Source: Prochlorococcus sp. MIT 1300 (GTDB lineage Bacteria > Cyanobacteriota > Cyanobacteriia > PCC-6307 > Cyanobiaceae). From it: 64,000 bases of DNA. The notes beneath the pieces were generated by a model. The model saw nothing but the letters and a program-made list of their open reading frames with translations, was not told the origin of the DNA and did no database searches. Made by a program: the position numbers and the translations under genes. Position 1 is the first letter of the stretch; the number at the start of each line of letters is the position of its first letter. Shown here piece after piece: positions 53,883 through 64,000 of this stretch. The stretch lies in NCBI RefSeq assembly GCF_034092375.1, contig NZ_CP139302.1, positions 682,001-746,000 of the forward strand, written 5' to 3'.

Positions 53883-54869
53883 ATGTCACGAATTTACGAA
53901 GACAACAGCCTTGCCATAGGAAACACCCCTCTTGTGAGACTGAACTCGGTCACAAAAAACGCTAAAGCAACCGTTTTAGCCAAAATTGAAGGTCGCAATC
54001 CTGCTTACAGCGTCAAATGTCGAATTGGCGCAAACATGATCTGGGATGCTGAAAAGCGTGGGGCACTAGATAAAACCAAAACCATCGTTGAACCCACCTC
54101 AGGCAATACAGGCATCGCCCTTGCTTTTACAGCTGCAGCAAGAGGCTACAAGCTAATTCTCACAATGCCTGAGTCAATGTCTCTAGAAAGAAGAAGAGTC
54201 ATGGCAGTACTTGGAGCCGAATTGATCCTCACTGAAGCAGCTAAAGGCATGCCTGGTGCAATCGCCAAAGCAAAAGAAATAGCCGACAGCGATAAAAATA
54301 AATATTTCATGCCTGGACAATTCGAAAACCCCGCTAATCCAAACATCCATTTCAAAACCACCGGTCCTGAAATATGGGATGACTCGGATGGAGCAATAGA
54401 TGTATTGGTTGCAGGAGTAGGAACAGGCGGGACGATTACAGGAGTTTCTAGGTATATAAAACAAGAAAAAGGTAAGCCAATCACCTCTGTAGCGGTGGAG
54501 CCTTCGCATAGCCCAGTCATTTCTCAAACCCTTAATGGGGAAGAAGTGAAACCAGGCCCACATAAGATCCAAGGGATTGGAGCTGGGTTCATACCCAAAA
54601 ACCTGGATCTTTCTTTAATAGATTCAGTCGAACAGGTAACAAATGAAGAGTCGGTTGCCATGGCCCTTCGGCTAGCACAAGAAGAAGGTTTATTAGTAGG
54701 AATTTCTTGTGGGGCAGCGGCAGCTGCAGCAATTCGACTTGCTGAAAAGGATGAATATGCCGGCAAAACAATTGTTGTCGTCTTGCCAGATATGGCAGAA
54801 CGCTATCTTTCATCAGTGATGTTTGAGACTGTTCCGACAGGAATAATTCAGGAACCAGTTCCTGCTTAA
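53883..54869 (+). CDS. cysK: cysteine synthase A (O-acetylserine sulfhydrylase)
   Basis: 328 residues. The PLP lysine lies in [14 protein letters not shown] (about residue 42), where SVKCR replaces the usual SVKDR. The substrate loop is [12 protein letters not shown], and the phosphate cup is [10 protein letters not shown]. It forms cysteine from O-acetylserine and sulfide in the cytosol. 94 bp after the previous gene. The stop overlaps the convergent queA stop. Confidence 0.96.
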   Translation: MSRIYEDNSLAIGNTPLVRLNSVTKNAKATVLAKIEGRNPAYSVKCRIGANMIWDAEKRGALDKTKTIVEPTSGNTGIALAFTAAARGYKLILTMPESMSLERRRVMAVLGAELILTEAAKGMPGAIAKAKEIADSDKNKYFMPGQFENPANPNIHFKTTGPEIWDDSDGAIDVLVAGVGTGGTITGVSRYIKQEKGKPITSVAVEPSHSPVISQTLNGEEVKPGPHKIQGIGAGFIPKNLDLSLIDSVEQVTNEESVAMALRLAQEEGLLVGISCGAAAAAAIRLAEKDEYAGKTIVVVLPDMAERYLSSVMFETVPTGIIQEPVPA

Positions 54870-55978
54870 TGAAGCTTTGCGCTTGGTAAAACTGCCTCAG
54901 GGCTTATCCACATAGCATCTCCATAAGAAAAAAACCTATATCTTCTTTCTATTGCTTCTGTATAAAGTGCTAATAGTCGTTCTCTACCTATCAAGGCGCT
55001 TACCAAAAGGAGTAGAGAGCTTTTAGGCAAATGAAAATTAGTCAACAAACCGTCTACGACTCCATATTGATATCCAGGTTTGATAACCAAGTCAACTGGT
55101 TCGCTAATTGCCTTTAATTGACCGCCTCCTGCAAGGCAAGCCCCTTCCAGAGCTCTAACACTAGTTGTACCAACAGCAATAACTCTGCCACCACGAGCTC
55201 TACAAGCTTTAATTGAATCAACTACTTCTTCTCTAACTTCAACCCACTCACTATGTAATTCAAGATCCCTAAGATCTTCTTTTTCAACAGGTCTAAAAGT
55301 TCCAAGTCCTACATGCAGAGTTACGCGAGTCTGCAATATCCCCCTTTTAGATAAGGCTTCCAACAATTCATCACTTAAATGCAATCCAGCTGTAGGTGCA
55401 GCAACAGCGCCTGGTCTTGCTGCATATCGAGTCTGATATCTATGATTATCTTTCGGGTCATGTCTCTGAATATAAGGAGGTAATGGCACCTCTCCATATC
55501 TTTGAAGAAGCACCTCCATAGTCTCTCTATCGCAAAATTCAATGGGGAACTGCACGACTCGTCCCCCTGTCTCAGGATCATTTGATATCACCTCAAGACT
55601 TATTGGTTCCTGCTCAAGAGCTTCTACCCAAAGCTGATCACCAGGCCTCATCCTTTTGGCGGGCCTACCAAGACACAACCATTTGCCATCCCCACGTGGC
55701 TCTAGTAATAACAATTCAGCGCGTCCACCCCCTGAGCGTCTCACACGCAATCTTGCCTTCAAGACCCTTGTGTCATTCAAAACTATTAGATCCCCAGGCA
55801 GCAATTCCCTATGCCAATCCCAAACTTGAGCATGCCTTGCGCCAAACCCATCCTTGGAAGGTTGATCCACAATTAAAAGCCTTGCGGAATGTCTTGGATT
55901 CACAGGGACTTGAGCTATGAGGCTTTGGTCCAGCTCATAGTCGTAAGAACTTAATAAAGAATCTCTTAGGTCCGTCAC
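54866..55978 (-). CDS. queA: S-adenosylmethionine:tRNA ribosyltransferase-isomerase
   Basis: 370 residues from GTG. QueA signatures are [57 protein letters not shown]-like [12 protein letters not shown], and [16 protein letters not shown]. It builds epoxyqueuosine on tRNAs using SAM as ribosyl donor. Confidence 0.97.
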   Translation of the reverse strand: MTDLRDSLLSSYDYELDQSLIAQVPVNPRHSARLLIVDQPSKDGFGARHAQVWDWHRELLPGDLIVLNDTRVLKARLRVRRSGGGRAELLLLEPRGDGKWLCLGRPAKRMRPGDQLWVEALEQEPISLEVISNDPETGGRVVQFPIEFCDRETMEVLLQRYGEVPLPPYIQRHDPKDNHRYQTRYAARPGAVAAPTAGLHLSDELLEALSKRGILQTRVTLHVGLGTFRPVEKEDLRDLELHSEWVEVREEVVDSIKACRARGGRVIAVGTTSVRALEGACLAGGGQLKAISEPVDLVIKPGYQYGVVDGLLTNFHLPKSSLLLLVSALIGRERLLALYTEAIERRYRFFSYGDAMWISPEAVLPSAKLH

Positions 55979-56041
55979 GCAATGAAGAAAACAGCTTTGA
56001 TAAAGGAAACCCTTGCAACAAGTAACCAGCCTTAATCACTG

Positions 56042-57424
56042 TCAAACAACAAGTTCTTCAGGTTGGGTTTCAAGCAAATTCGCTAAATCCTTAAGGAAAG
56101 CAGCACCATCTGCACCATAAACAACCCGATGATCAGCAGTGAGATTTACCTGCATCTGACGCTTAACTGAAATTGAGCCATCCTTACCAGCAACAACAAC
56201 AGGCCTGGAGGCGGCTACAGCAAGTATTGCCCCAGTTCCAGGCGGCAAGACTGCATCAAAACGATCAACCCCAAACATCCCCAAATTGGAAACTGTAAAA
56301 GTTCCAGTGCTGTATTCATCAGGTTGTAATTGCTTTTGGCGAGAACGCTTAACCAGATCAGCCCATTGTTTAGACAAGTCAAAAAGTCCTGTTTTGTCAG
56401 GGTTTTTCAGTACAGGAGTAATCAGTCCCCCATCTTCCATAGCAACTGCCACCGCTACATTCACTTGAGGTGGATAGACCATTCCTTCAGTGGAGCAAGC
56501 TGCATTTACTTGAGGATGACGTGAAAGGGTTATCCCCACGGCTTTAACAAGAAGCGCCGTCATAGTTACTCCATTCGGCTTAACTTTCTTGTAAAAAGCA
56601 TCAAGCTTGTCAGTGGTAATGGAATAACCAACTCTGAAGCAAGGCACCGACAAACTTGCTTCCATATTCCTATTTACAGCTAACTGAAGCGTATTGAAAG
56701 GAACAGTTTCTCCAGGAGATCCAAAGCTCTTGCCCTTAGGAGGGCTTGAGGATTCTTGAGAGGAGGAAGAAGTAGTACTACTACCGCCTGCAATTGAAGT
56801 TGAAGTTGAAGTTGAACTATTAAGCGCAGGTCCATTGCTTTCCGCAACCCAAGGGACCGTAATGGGTTGGCCTATAGCAGCTTCCACATCCTCGGCTTGT
56901 ATTCGTCCATGAGGGCCACTCCCAAGCACTGTCCTTAAATCAACTCCTTTTTGAGAAGCAAGTTTTTTCGCCCTCGGAGTAGCAACAATCCTTCCATCAT
57001 TTACTGCAACTGGAATTACGTTGCTAGGAGTGCCTGGTGCTGAAAGTTCTGGAGGGGGGGTAGTTGCTGCTACTGCGGGAGCGGGCGCGGAAGCGGGAGC
57101 GGGCACGGAAGCGGGAGCGGGAGCGGGATCCTCTATAGGCGAAGCAGCCTTTGCTGAAGACTGAACTTCTTCTATCTCAGCCTCAGTCTCAACTATCAAA
57201 CCTATCGTTTCTCCAACTGGTGCAGTACTCCCAGCTGGCATCAATACAACAGCAAGATATCCATCTTGAAAAGACTCAACATCCATATCTGCTTTATCGG
57301 ACTCCACCACAAGGACCGATTCACCTCTGCCAACTTTCTCCCCAGGTTTTTTCAACCACTCAACTATTTTGCCCTCCGTCATGGTGGAGCTAAGGGCAGG
57401 CATAAAAATGTCGTGCGTTGCCAA
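56042..57424 (-). CDS. pdhC: pyruvate dehydrogenase E2 (dihydrolipoamide acetyltransferase)
   Basis: 460 residues from TTG 57424, giving the conserved start MATHDIFMPALSSTMTEG, with GGAG upstream. The lipoyl lysine is in VVESDKADMDVESF (about 44). A Pro/Ala-rich linker of repeated APAPAS units and a peripheral subunit-binding domain (RAKKLASQKGVDLRTVLG) follow, then a Ser/Thr-rich linker. The acyltransferase domain ends in the catalytic LTADHRVVYGADG. It transfers acetyl groups to CoA in the PDH complex. Confidence 0.95.
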   Translation of the reverse strand: MATHDIFMPALSSTMTEGKIVEWLKKPGEKVGRGESVLVVESDKADMDVESFQDGYLAVVLMPAGSTAPVGETIGLIVETEAEIEEVQSSAKAASPIEDPAPAPASVPAPASAPAPAVAATTPPPELSAPGTPSNVIPVAVNDGRIVATPRAKKLASQKGVDLRTVLGSGPHGRIQAEDVEAAIGQPITVPWVAESNGPALNSSTSTSTSIAGGSSTTSSSSQESSSPPKGKSFGSPGETVPFNTLQLAVNRNMEASLSVPCFRVGYSITTDKLDAFYKKVKPNGVTMTALLVKAVGITLSRHPQVNAACSTEGMVYPPQVNVAVAVAMEDGGLITPVLKNPDKTGLFDLSKQWADLVKRSRQKQLQPDEYSTGTFTVSNLGMFGVDRFDAVLPPGTGAILAVAASRPVVVAGKDGSISVKRQMQVNLTADHRVVYGADGAAFLKDLANLLETQPEELVV

Positions 57425-57492
57425 TACCTTCTCCAGAATGGTCCTATGGAAACAATTTTAGAGACTGATTGAACCAAGCCATTAAGAACTGT

Positions 57493-57936
57493 TCAATCTT
57501 GCTGAATTGCCTCAACTACCCCATCACGAACCACTACAGCTACTTGCATTTTGCTCACAAGATTGTCACCTACCTTCAAGTCGCAAAAGCTGTCAATTTG
57601 TCCCTGATCAACGATTTGCTCCATTTCCAGTTCACGAACCTGAGCCTGCTGCTCAAGCAAATTTCGCTTCTGTTCTTCCAATTCAGCTCTTTTTGCAGCA
57701 ACTTGTTGCTGCACTTGCGCCACCTGATCCTGGACACGAGGGTCTAATGGATTCGCACTTTGGCTCCGAACATCATCAACAACTTGCTGTCCCTCCTTTT
57801 CTAATTGTGCTAATTGCTGATCTGACGTTGAAATTGCATTACTCAACTCTCTCTCAGCTTCTTCCTTCCAAGCAGGAGTGACTACAGCCCGAACAGTGAT
57901 AGAGCGCTTAATTGAAAGGTTGTTGATAGAAGACAT
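57493..57936 (-). CDS. YlqD-like coiled-coil protein
   Basis: 147 residues from ATG 57936. N-terminus SIKRSITVRAVVTPAWKEEA, then a long coiled coil rich in Gln and Glu (QDQVAQVQQQVAAKRAELEE), then a small beta end, LKVGDNLVSKMQVAVVVRDG, with a final VVEAIQQD. This layout fits the YlqD family. Function unknown. Same strand as pdhC. Confidence 0.8.
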   Translation of the reverse strand: MSSINNLSIKRSITVRAVVTPAWKEEAERELSNAISTSDQQLAQLEKEGQQVVDDVRSQSANPLDPRVQDQVAQVQQQVAAKRAELEEQKRNLLEQQAQVRELEMEQIVDQGQIDSFCDLKVGDNLVSKMQVAVVVRDGVVEAIQQD

Positions 57937-58010
57937 GACCAAGCATTTTCTATTGGATAAAGCTCTCAACGAGGAGGCTTGCGACCCACTAAATAAATCA
58001 TCTTGCTGTG

Positions 58011-59957
58011 CTAGCGGCTATAGATATCGGCAATCGCAAACTGATCTCGTGCAGAAATATTCTCACGCCTTTGCTTCAGAGTCTGTGTAAGAAGCCCATT
58101 CTCAATGGTAAATGCATCGACTAGAGCTATGCCAATTACGCGTTCTTCAGAACGTGAAGAAGGTCTTTGAGCAAGCAATCTATTAATTTCTTGGCTGAGA
58201 CTTTTCCTGACAAAAGGGTCTCCAGGAGACCCACCTAAATCTTTGGGGAACGAAAATCCTAAATTATTTGCCCAAAGCAATATCGAGGGAACATTTGGAA
58301 CAATCAAAGCCCCTAATTTCTTCTCATCTTGTCCAACCATCATTACCTGATCAAAAAGTGGACTGGCCACAAGAAATTCCTCTAAAGGAGATGGTTCAAC
58401 ATTCTCCCCACTGCTAAGCACAATTGTGTCTTTTGCTCGACCTGTAAGCACTAACGAGCCATCTGGCAAGAGCATTCCCAAATCACCAGTATCAAACCAT
58501 CCATCACGGTCAAGAACTTTTGATGTCTCTTCAGGCTTACCTAGATAGCCATTCATCACCTGCGGCCCTCTAACAAGCACAAGCCCTCTTTCTCGATATT
58601 TTCTCAACTCCCTGGTTTCAGGATCAACAATTTTAAATTCAGTCTTAGGCAAAGGGGGGCCTGATGTACCTCGAATATTCCGCCAGGGCCTGCGACAACT
58701 GACGACTGGACTAGTTTCAGTCAAACCATAACCAACTAATAACTCCACTCCAAGGGATTCAAAAAACACATCTACATGAGGTGCAATTGCCCCACCGCCA
58801 TTAATTGGAAACCTCAATTGTCCCCCACAAAGTTTCTCTAAAACCTTTGGCCAAAGCAATAAAGATGCCAGCCTATGCATAGGCCATCTCCCAACAGCCT
58901 CTATAAATGAAATCAATTTGTTAATTGGAGATATAGGTTCTACTGTTAAGCCCCTCGTCCTTCTCCAGGAGACTCTCTGAGCCGCACTATTAGAAAGAGC
59001 TTTCTTTATTATCCATCGACGGTGAGGAGGCAACGCTTTGATTGCATCATAAAAACCTATCTGAATTGCTTCCCATAGCCTGGGAACAGTAGCCATAACC
59101 ACTGGCTTTATCTTTGGAAGATCACGCTTTAGTTCCTTAATAGTTGTATAAGTTTGAGTACATCCACAAGAAAAAAAATAATACTCAGCACTCCTTTCAT
59201 ATGCATGCCAGATAGGCAAAACACTCAAAACAGGAGAGCCAACAGCCGGGTAAGCAACACAAGCCAAAGATTTCATCTGATGCAAAATATTTGCATGTGT
59301 CAAAGGAACTCCTTTTGGTTTACCTGTTGTTCCTGAGGTATACAAAATAGTCGCAGTAGTGACTTCAGCGGACTTGTGGTCTCTATCAGCAAAAGGGTCT
59401 GGTGCCTTTAGACCAATCCCTGCATCAAGAAAAGATTGCCAATCTAAAATGCTCTCCCTATCTGACTTTCCTTCTAATTGCAATATGAACTTAAATTCCT
59501 TCATTTGAGTATTAGTTAAAGAGAGCTTATTCAAAAGCTCAGCATTTTGAATAATCAGAGCTTTAGCCTTGGAATCGATAATGATGTAATTGAGTTCTTC
59601 TACTGGGGAAGAAGCCCCTCTAACTGAATCGGCCGCTCCCACTCGCATGAGGCCCTGATCAGCTATCAGCCACCTTGGACTATTTTCAGCGAATAGCGCC
59701 ACTACCTCTCCATGGCGAATCCCTAATGAATAAAAAGACGCAGCTGCAGTGGAAATAAGTTCAGATAGCTCTCCATAGGAAAAACTCTCTGGGTGATAAG
59801 CATGAGGAGCCTGTACTGCAAGAACCTGAGAGTGTTTATCCGACAACCAGGGCCAAAGCTGATCTATACGATCTAATTGATCAACATGATGATGAGAAGT
59901 CAAGGCCTTCTCTTCTTGCTTATCTGGAGACCAAAATGCTCTTGCAAATCCAACCAT
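58011..59957 (-). CDS. long-chain acyl-CoA/acyl-ACP synthetase (AMP-binding family)
   Basis: 648 residues from ATG 59957 (a TTG at 59990 would add 11). The ATP/AMP motif is TILYTSGTTGKPKGVPLTH, then GYGLTETSPVVSCRR, then WFDTGDLGMLLPDGSLVLTGR and a C-terminal catalytic region near GENVEPSPLEEF. In cyanobacteria the single enzyme of this type usually activates free fatty acids to acyl-ACP (Aas) for recycling. CoA versus ACP use cannot be read from sequence. Confidence 0.92.
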   Translation of the reverse strand: MVGFARAFWSPDKQEEKALTSHHHVDQLDRIDQLWPWLSDKHSQVLAVQAPHAYHPESFSYGELSELISTAAASFYSLGIRHGEVVALFAENSPRWLIADQGLMRVGAADSVRGASSPVEELNYIIIDSKAKALIIQNAELLNKLSLTNTQMKEFKFILQLEGKSDRESILDWQSFLDAGIGLKAPDPFADRDHKSAEVTTATILYTSGTTGKPKGVPLTHANILHQMKSLACVAYPAVGSPVLSVLPIWHAYERSAEYYFFSCGCTQTYTTIKELKRDLPKIKPVVMATVPRLWEAIQIGFYDAIKALPPHRRWIIKKALSNSAAQRVSWRRTRGLTVEPISPINKLISFIEAVGRWPMHRLASLLLWPKVLEKLCGGQLRFPINGGGAIAPHVDVFFESLGVELLVGYGLTETSPVVSCRRPWRNIRGTSGPPLPKTEFKIVDPETRELRKYRERGLVLVRGPQVMNGYLGKPEETSKVLDRDGWFDTGDLGMLLPDGSLVLTGRAKDTIVLSSGENVEPSPLEEFLVASPLFDQVMMVGQDEKKLGALIVPNVPSILLWANNLGFSFPKDLGGSPGDPFVRKSLSQEINRLLAQRPSSRSEERVIGIALVDAFTIENGLLTQTLKQRRENISARDQFAIADIYSR

Positions 59958-60068
59958 CTTTTCAACTTCAATTTTGCCAAAAGGCTTCAATAACCAACTT
60001 ATTTACATATGACTGAAGTAACCACTTTCCTTACGCCTTAGAAGCAAATGATTCCCTGAAAATCTTTA

Positions 60069-60791
60069 CTATTCAGTCTGCCAAACCAAGCCAAACCGTT
60101 TCCTTAAAGATTCCCGAATCAATGGCTTTACGTCTGCCACCTCAAGGCCTGGAATCCAATTACTCAGCCGATCTACAGATTTTCCTCTTAATCCACAGGG
60201 AATAACTTGCTTAAACCCCTCTAACTGACAGTTCACATTTAGAGCCAGACCATGCTGAGTAATCCATCGCTTACATCCAATTCCTACTGAGGCAACCTTC
60301 CGCCCATCAAGCCACAAACCCGTTAAGCCTGGCATACGACTCCCGCTCAACCCCAAAGACTTCAATACTTCAAGACTGACCTGCTCAAGCTCTCGCAAAT
60401 ACCAATTCAGGTCAGTTTTGTAATTATGAAGATCTAGAACGGGATACACCACAAGCTGACCAGGCAAGTGATGAGTAACTTCTCCGCCACGATCAATTCG
60501 GAACAAAGCTAAAGGAGGTTTATTTAGATCAAATAACAAATTGTTCTCATTAGCCCCTCTACCAAGGGTGTAACAGGAGCAATGCTGTAACAACCAAACA
60601 GCCTGTTCCGAAGAGGGTTCCTTAAGCAGCTGAGCCTGCCAGTTACGTTGCCAATCCCAAGCAAGCTGAAAAGGCACCAAACCTGTCGGCTCAAAAAGAA
60701 AAGTCGAGAAAGACTTTGCTGATGCACTTGATTTAACTAGTTTGCTCTTATCAATGAATGCAGGAGTGCCGGAATGAAGCTGCTTATCCAT
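60069..60791 (-). CDS. lipB: octanoyltransferase (lipoate biosynthesis)
   Basis: 240 residues. LipB motifs are [18 protein letters not shown], the catalytic Lys in [19 protein letters not shown], and the catalytic Cys in VIPCGLRG. It moves octanoyl from ACP to lipoyl domains such as that of pdhC nearby. The only possible start, ATG 60791, overlaps the divergent hpf start by 18 nt. Confidence 0.95.
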   Translation of the reverse strand: MDKQLHSGTPAFIDKSKLVKSSASAKSFSTFLFEPTGLVPFQLAWDWQRNWQAQLLKEPSSEQAVWLLQHCSCYTLGRGANENNLLFDLNKPPLALFRIDRGGEVTHHLPGQLVVYPVLDLHNYKTDLNWYLRELEQVSLEVLKSLGLSGSRMPGLTGLWLDGRKVASVGIGCKRWITQHGLALNVNCQLEGFKQVIPCGLRGKSVDRLSNWIPGLEVADVKPLIRESLRKRFGLVWQTE

Positions 60792-61361
60792 GGAAGGAAC
60801 CTGGAGCTAACACCTGCATTGCGTGACTACACCCAAGCAAAGCTTGAGAAAGCCGTCCATCACTTTGGAGATATGGTGAAAGAAGCGGATGTTCATCTAT
60901 CAGTTGCAAGGAACCCAAGAGTGCCACAACAAACTGCCGAAGTAACCGTTTTTGCTAGCGGAACAGTGATTAGAGCTCAGGAAAGAAGTGAAAACCTATA
61001 CGCAAGCATTGACCTTGTGGCCAGCAAACTCTCCAGACAACTCCGCAGATACAAAGAACGTCATGCAGATCATCACCATAGTCCTGGCCACAGCGCCTCG
61101 TCGACACCCAACACTAAAGACCTGACTCATGAAACATCCATTGAGGGCTCTCTAATCAAAGGGAAAGAAGCACATTTACCAAACCCAGGAGTAAGACGCA
61201 AGTATTTCCCTATGCCGCCAATGAGCACCGAAGATGCTCTTCACCAACTAGAGCTAATAGACCACGACTTTTACATGTTTCGTGAAAGGAATACTGGGGA
61301 GCTACAAGTTGTATATAGAAGAAATCATGGTGGTTATGGACTAATTCAAGCAAAGAATTGA
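60774..61361 (+). CDS. hpf: ribosome hibernation promoting factor, long form
   Basis: 195 residues. The N-terminal S30AE domain ([19 protein letters not shown], about residues 1-100) is followed by a His/Ser-rich linker. The C-terminal dimerisation domain is [20 protein letters not shown] with [13 protein letters not shown]. Long HPF (LrtA) joins 70S ribosomes into inactive 100S dimers in the dark or stationary phase. Its first codons overlap lipB head to head. Confidence 0.96.
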   Translation: MKLLIHGRNLELTPALRDYTQAKLEKAVHHFGDMVKEADVHLSVARNPRVPQQTAEVTVFASGTVIRAQERSENLYASIDLVASKLSRQLRRYKERHADHHHSPGHSASSTPNTKDLTHETSIEGSLIKGKEAHLPNPGVRRKYFPMPPMSTEDALHQLELIDHDFYMFRERNTGELQVVYRRNHGGYGLIQAKN

Positions 61362-61374
61362 TATCAATAGTCAG

Positions 61375-62058
61375 ATGCTTGAAGCAAATTCTGGAGGGAA
61401 TTACAAGGAATTAGCTCCTTTCATAAAGCAAGCAATGCTTGACCCTCATCAAGACAAAGAAGAGATTAAAGGGTTCATTGATTCAGCATGTCATTTTGGG
61501 TTCTCAGGCATTTGCACAAGCTTGAATCAACTACCACATGCGCGTAAACAACTTGGGACTACAGGTAAAACAAAACTCATTGCCGTAATTGCCTTTCCCT
61601 TTGGCGCAATTCCAACGGAAATGAAATTGGCCGAAGTAGAATGGGCAGCAGAACATGGAGCAGAAGAGCTAGATATTGTTCCGAATTTCTATGAGCTAAG
61701 TCTGAACCAAAGTATGTTCTTCGCAGAGGAAATTGCATCCCTGTGTGAACCTGGTTTACCTGTAAATATAGTGTTAAACATGAACAAATTATCCAGTGAG
61801 GAACTATCACTTGCAGTGAATTCTTCTATTGAGGCAGGAGCTCAAGGTTTACAAACCAGCAATGGTTTTGGCCCAGCCGTCACCCCCGGCGACATTCATC
61901 AACTTGTTGAGATAACAAAAGGTCGTTGTTCCATTAAGGCAGCTGGTGGCATTCACAAGCTTGGCCAAGTTGTTGAATTAATAGAAGCAGGTGCGAATCA
62001 TATTGGGACTAGCAAAGGAGCCGAAATCATGCAAGAACTCCGCTTAGCAAGTTCATGA
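61375..62058 (+). CDS. deoC: deoxyribose-phosphate aldolase
   Basis: 227 residues. The family pattern includes CTSLNQLPHARKQL, AVIAFPFGAIPTEMKLAE, EELDIVPNFYEL, and the Schiff-base lysine in CSIKAAGGIHKL with final GANHIGTSKG. It interconverts deoxyribose-5-phosphate with glyceraldehyde-3-phosphate and acetaldehyde. 13 bp after hpf; its stop overlaps the recO ATG by 4 nt. Confidence 0.95.
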   Translation: MLEANSGGNYKELAPFIKQAMLDPHQDKEEIKGFIDSACHFGFSGICTSLNQLPHARKQLGTTGKTKLIAVIAFPFGAIPTEMKLAEVEWAAEHGAEELDIVPNFYELSLNQSMFFAEEIASLCEPGLPVNIVLNMNKLSSEELSLAVNSSIEAGAQGLQTSNGFGPAVTPGDIHQLVEITKGRCSIKAAGGIHKLGQVVELIEAGANHIGTSKGAEIMQELRLASS

Positions 62059-62855
62059 GTTCTGAAAGATACCTTGAGGGATTGGTCTTAAAGGTTGGGC
62101 CTCTAGGAGAAACCGATCGCCTTATATCCCTGCTAAGTGACGAGGAAGGGTTAACTCGTTTGGCAGTTCCAGGTGCAAGAAGACCACGTAGCAAAATGGC
62201 TGCAGCATTACCACTAACTTTTTTAAAACTTCAAGTTGTTGGTCGAACTGGCCTAAATAGAGTTCGCCAACTAAAAGTTCTTAAGAGCTTTGGCAAGCTT
62301 GGGCTAAAGCTTGAAACGTTATCAGCAGCACAAGCACTAACAGATTTGAGCATGATGTTAGTAGCACATAATGATCCTGTGCCAGGACTCCTAAGTACGC
62401 TTCTAATGCATTTGGAACGACTTGAAGCCTTAAGCAGAATTAGTCCTTTTGAGCAAGAGTCAACTTTGGCCAGTAGCGTTCAATCATGTCTTCATCTTCT
62501 AGCACTTGGTGGTTATGGAATCCCTATACAAAGTTGCTGCAAAACTGGCAAGCCATTAGATCCTCCACTAGGAGATTGGGCTTGGCGTTGTAGTTTCTTA
62601 CCCGAAGAAGGGTTCGTTATAGGAGCTCTTCCAGGTGCCGCAGTTCAATTGAATCCATCTGAACTTGCCTTGCTACAAATACTCCCCCGTCCCAATCTCC
62701 CCTTCCGAAAGAATGGCGAATTATTAGGGCCTAAAAAAGTTTGGCTTCGACTACTTTCAGTAATTCAGTATTGGATTAAAGCACACTTGAATCGAAACAT
62801 TAAAGCTCTATCGATGTTACAGACTTCTGTAATTGAAGAAGATGAGAAAAATTAA
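62055..62855 (+). CDS. recO: recombination mediator RecO
   Basis: 266 residues. The N-terminal OB-fold (YLEGLVLKVGPLGETDRLIS, then VPGARRPRSKMAAALPL) is followed by the helical domain with LLALGGYGI and a Cys pair region (SCCKTGKPL). It helps RecA load on SSB-coated DNA in gap repair. Translationally coupled to deoC. Confidence 0.95.
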   Translation: MSSERYLEGLVLKVGPLGETDRLISLLSDEEGLTRLAVPGARRPRSKMAAALPLTFLKLQVVGRTGLNRVRQLKVLKSFGKLGLKLETLSAAQALTDLSMMLVAHNDPVPGLLSTLLMHLERLEALSRISPFEQESTLASSVQSCLHLLALGGYGIPIQSCCKTGKPLDPPLGDWAWRCSFLPEEGFVIGALPGAAVQLNPSELALLQILPRPNLPFRKNGELLGPKKVWLRLLSVIQYWIKAHLNRNIKALSMLQTSVIEEDEKN

Positions 62856-62905
62856 CTTTGAAACGCACATGACCAAAACTAAAAGCTTCTTGAACGATTG
62901 AAAGC

Positions 62906-64000
62906 ATGCTCGAAACAGAGTCGCCCGCAAGCCCAAAACAAGCGGAACCAAACCAAGGATTAAAAGGATTAATCCACTTAGATGGATTTAAAAAGCTATG
63001 GATTGGACAGGTTTTCTCACAATTAGCTGACAAGTTCTACATCGTTTTAATGGTTTTTTTAATTACTCAAAACTGGGTAATAAAGTCTCCACAAAGCAAT
63101 GGTGAGCTAGCGGATATAGCAGCAGCAATACGTATGCAGATTGAAACGCCTGGTCAAATGATCACACTTTTAGCTACGGGGATATTTGTTGCCAATACAA
63201 TCCCTGCGATAGCTATGGGATCGATAGCAGGGGTATGGGCTGATAGATGGCCTAAACGCAGCGTAATGGTGGCATCAAATGCAGTAAGAGCATTTCTAGT
63301 TCTATTTACCCCTCTATGTCTTATCCCTGGACCTCTTTTTCTTGGAATCACATGGGGATACTGGGCACTAATTTTAATGACATTTTTCGAATCAATTCTT
63401 ACAAACTTCTTTGCCCCTGCCGAACAAGCAGCAATACCAATGTTGGTACCAAAAGGGAACCTCCTTGCAGCCAATTCTGTTTATCAAGCAACAAGTATGG
63501 GCGCAACGATTGTTGGGTTTGCACTTGGTGAGCCAATACTCCAACTCTTACATAAAGCTTTTTTGCCCATGGGCTTCACAGGCGGCGAATTCTTACTCCT
63601 CCCATTTTGTTATGGCATGGCTGCCCTGAGCATAAATTCGATGAAGCTCAAAGAGCAGATAAAGCTCACCAATAAACAAACAACTGTCTTGCAAGAGATA
63701 ATTGATGGTTTAAAAGTTGTTCAAGATAGACCAAAAGTTCGTTCGGGAATAGTGCATTTAGTCCTTTTGTATAGCCTTTTAGCAGCGTTGTATGTATTAG
63801 CCATAAGCCTGGCATCCTCAATTGAAGGACTAGGTCCTGCAAGGTTTGGGACCCTTTTAGCAATGAGTGGAATAGGTATGGCTGGCAGTGCGGTTCTTAT
63901 CGCACAAGTTGGTCATTGGTTTAGCCGCAGACGACTCACTGCCACCGGTTTAGGAATCATTACATTCAGCTTGATAATGCTTACCCAAGCAGAAGGCTCA
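62906..64000 (+). CDS. MFS transporter, C-terminus beyond the window
   Basis: ATG at 62906 (MLETESPASPKQAEPNQG) and open to the window edge for 365 codons. Membrane spans recur. The MFS loop 2-3 motif is visible as GVWADRWPKRSVM, and FFAPAEQAAIPMLVPK follows, as in DHA3-type exporters (macrolide or enterobactin exporter-like). The substrate cannot be stated. It begins 50 bp after recO. Confidence 0.88.
   Translation, partial: MLETESPASPKQAEPNQGLKGLIHLDGFKKLWIGQVFSQLADKFYIVLMVFLITQNWVIKSPQSNGELADIAAAIRMQIETPGQMITLLATGIFVANTIPAIAMGSIAGVWADRWPKRSVMVASNAVRAFLVLFTPLCLIPGPLFLGITWGYWALILMTFFESILTNFFAPAEQAAIPMLVPKGNLLAANSVYQATSMGATIVGFALGEPILQLLHKAFLPMGFTGGEFLLLPFCYGMAALSINSMKLKEQIKLTNKQTTVLQEIIDGLKVVQDRPKVRSGIVHLVLLYSLLAALYVLAISLASSIEGLGPARFGTLLAMSGIGMAGSAVLIAQVGHWFSRRRLTATGLGIITFSLIMLTQAEGS

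Noticed and set aside
54146-54813. Several minus-strand ORFs opposite cysK
   Set aside because: They are shadows of the strong cysK frame, with low-complexity products and no start signals.

Overview
The window looks like chromosome from a picocyanobacterium of the genus Prochlorococcus, probably a low-light strain. The clearest marker is a Pcb divinyl-chlorophyll antenna gene (11806-12861). Supporting genes are chlorophyll synthase, a photosynthetic-type flavodoxin, an SLH-domain porin and phylloquinone methyltransferase. The DNA is AT-rich, many starts are GTG or TTG, and Shine-Dalgarno sequences are weak. No strain name can be given from sequence reading alone. I see no CRISPR array, IS element or intact prophage.

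Layout. (1) 1-1235: a cascade of very small overlapping minus-strand genes next to tRNA-Ser(CGA). (2) 1405-14027: a region rich in iron- and envelope-related genes: ferric-iron binding lipoprotein, PiuC-like 2OG-Fe oxygenase, major porin with an apparent Yfr1-type sRNA target site, glyQ, a glutamine amidotransferase, a FkbM methyltransferase, two membrane proteins, a candidate ncRNA, Pcb and flavodoxin. (3) 14028-17963: small, mostly unrecognised genes, including a 33-residue DUF4278-type protein. (4) 18045-36064: mostly core housekeeping: menG, hisF, chlG, a class A PBP, rsmB, trmH, a dppC-type permease, lepA, mqo, an Nfu-type protein, murE, yidD and rpsD. (5) 36065-47895: an unusual accessory island built from three RTX-type exoprotein genes that share one C-terminal module of about 240 residues (two carry M10 metalloprotease domains), at least two RTX gene remnants, two sulfotransferase-family genes, and a tandem pair of paralogous secreted proteins. 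These are stitched together by repeated copies of the rpsD 3' end plus terminator and by a degenerate repeat of about 350 bp. (6) 48082-49948: small genes and a T4 endonuclease V-type DNA repair enzyme. (7) 49961-64000: core metabolism again: two trans-sulfuration enzymes and cysK, queA, pyruvate dehydrogenase E2, a YlqD-like protein, an acyl-CoA/ACP ligase, lipB, hpf, deoC, recO and the start of an MFS transporter.

How parts may work together. The iron binding protein, PiuC, flavodoxin and Pcb genes lie within 13 kb, which recalls the iron-stress isiAB pairing of other cyanobacteria. The RTX genes encode calcium-binding proteins expected to leave the cell by a type I secretion system, which is not in this window. 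One RTX gene is followed after 8 bp by a sulfotransferase-family gene, and its N-terminus is rich in tyrosines flanked by acidic residues. This suggests, but does not prove, a sulfated secreted protein. The repeated rpsD-terminator junctions and RTX 3' fragments suggest the island grew by repeated duplication at one site downstream of rpsD.
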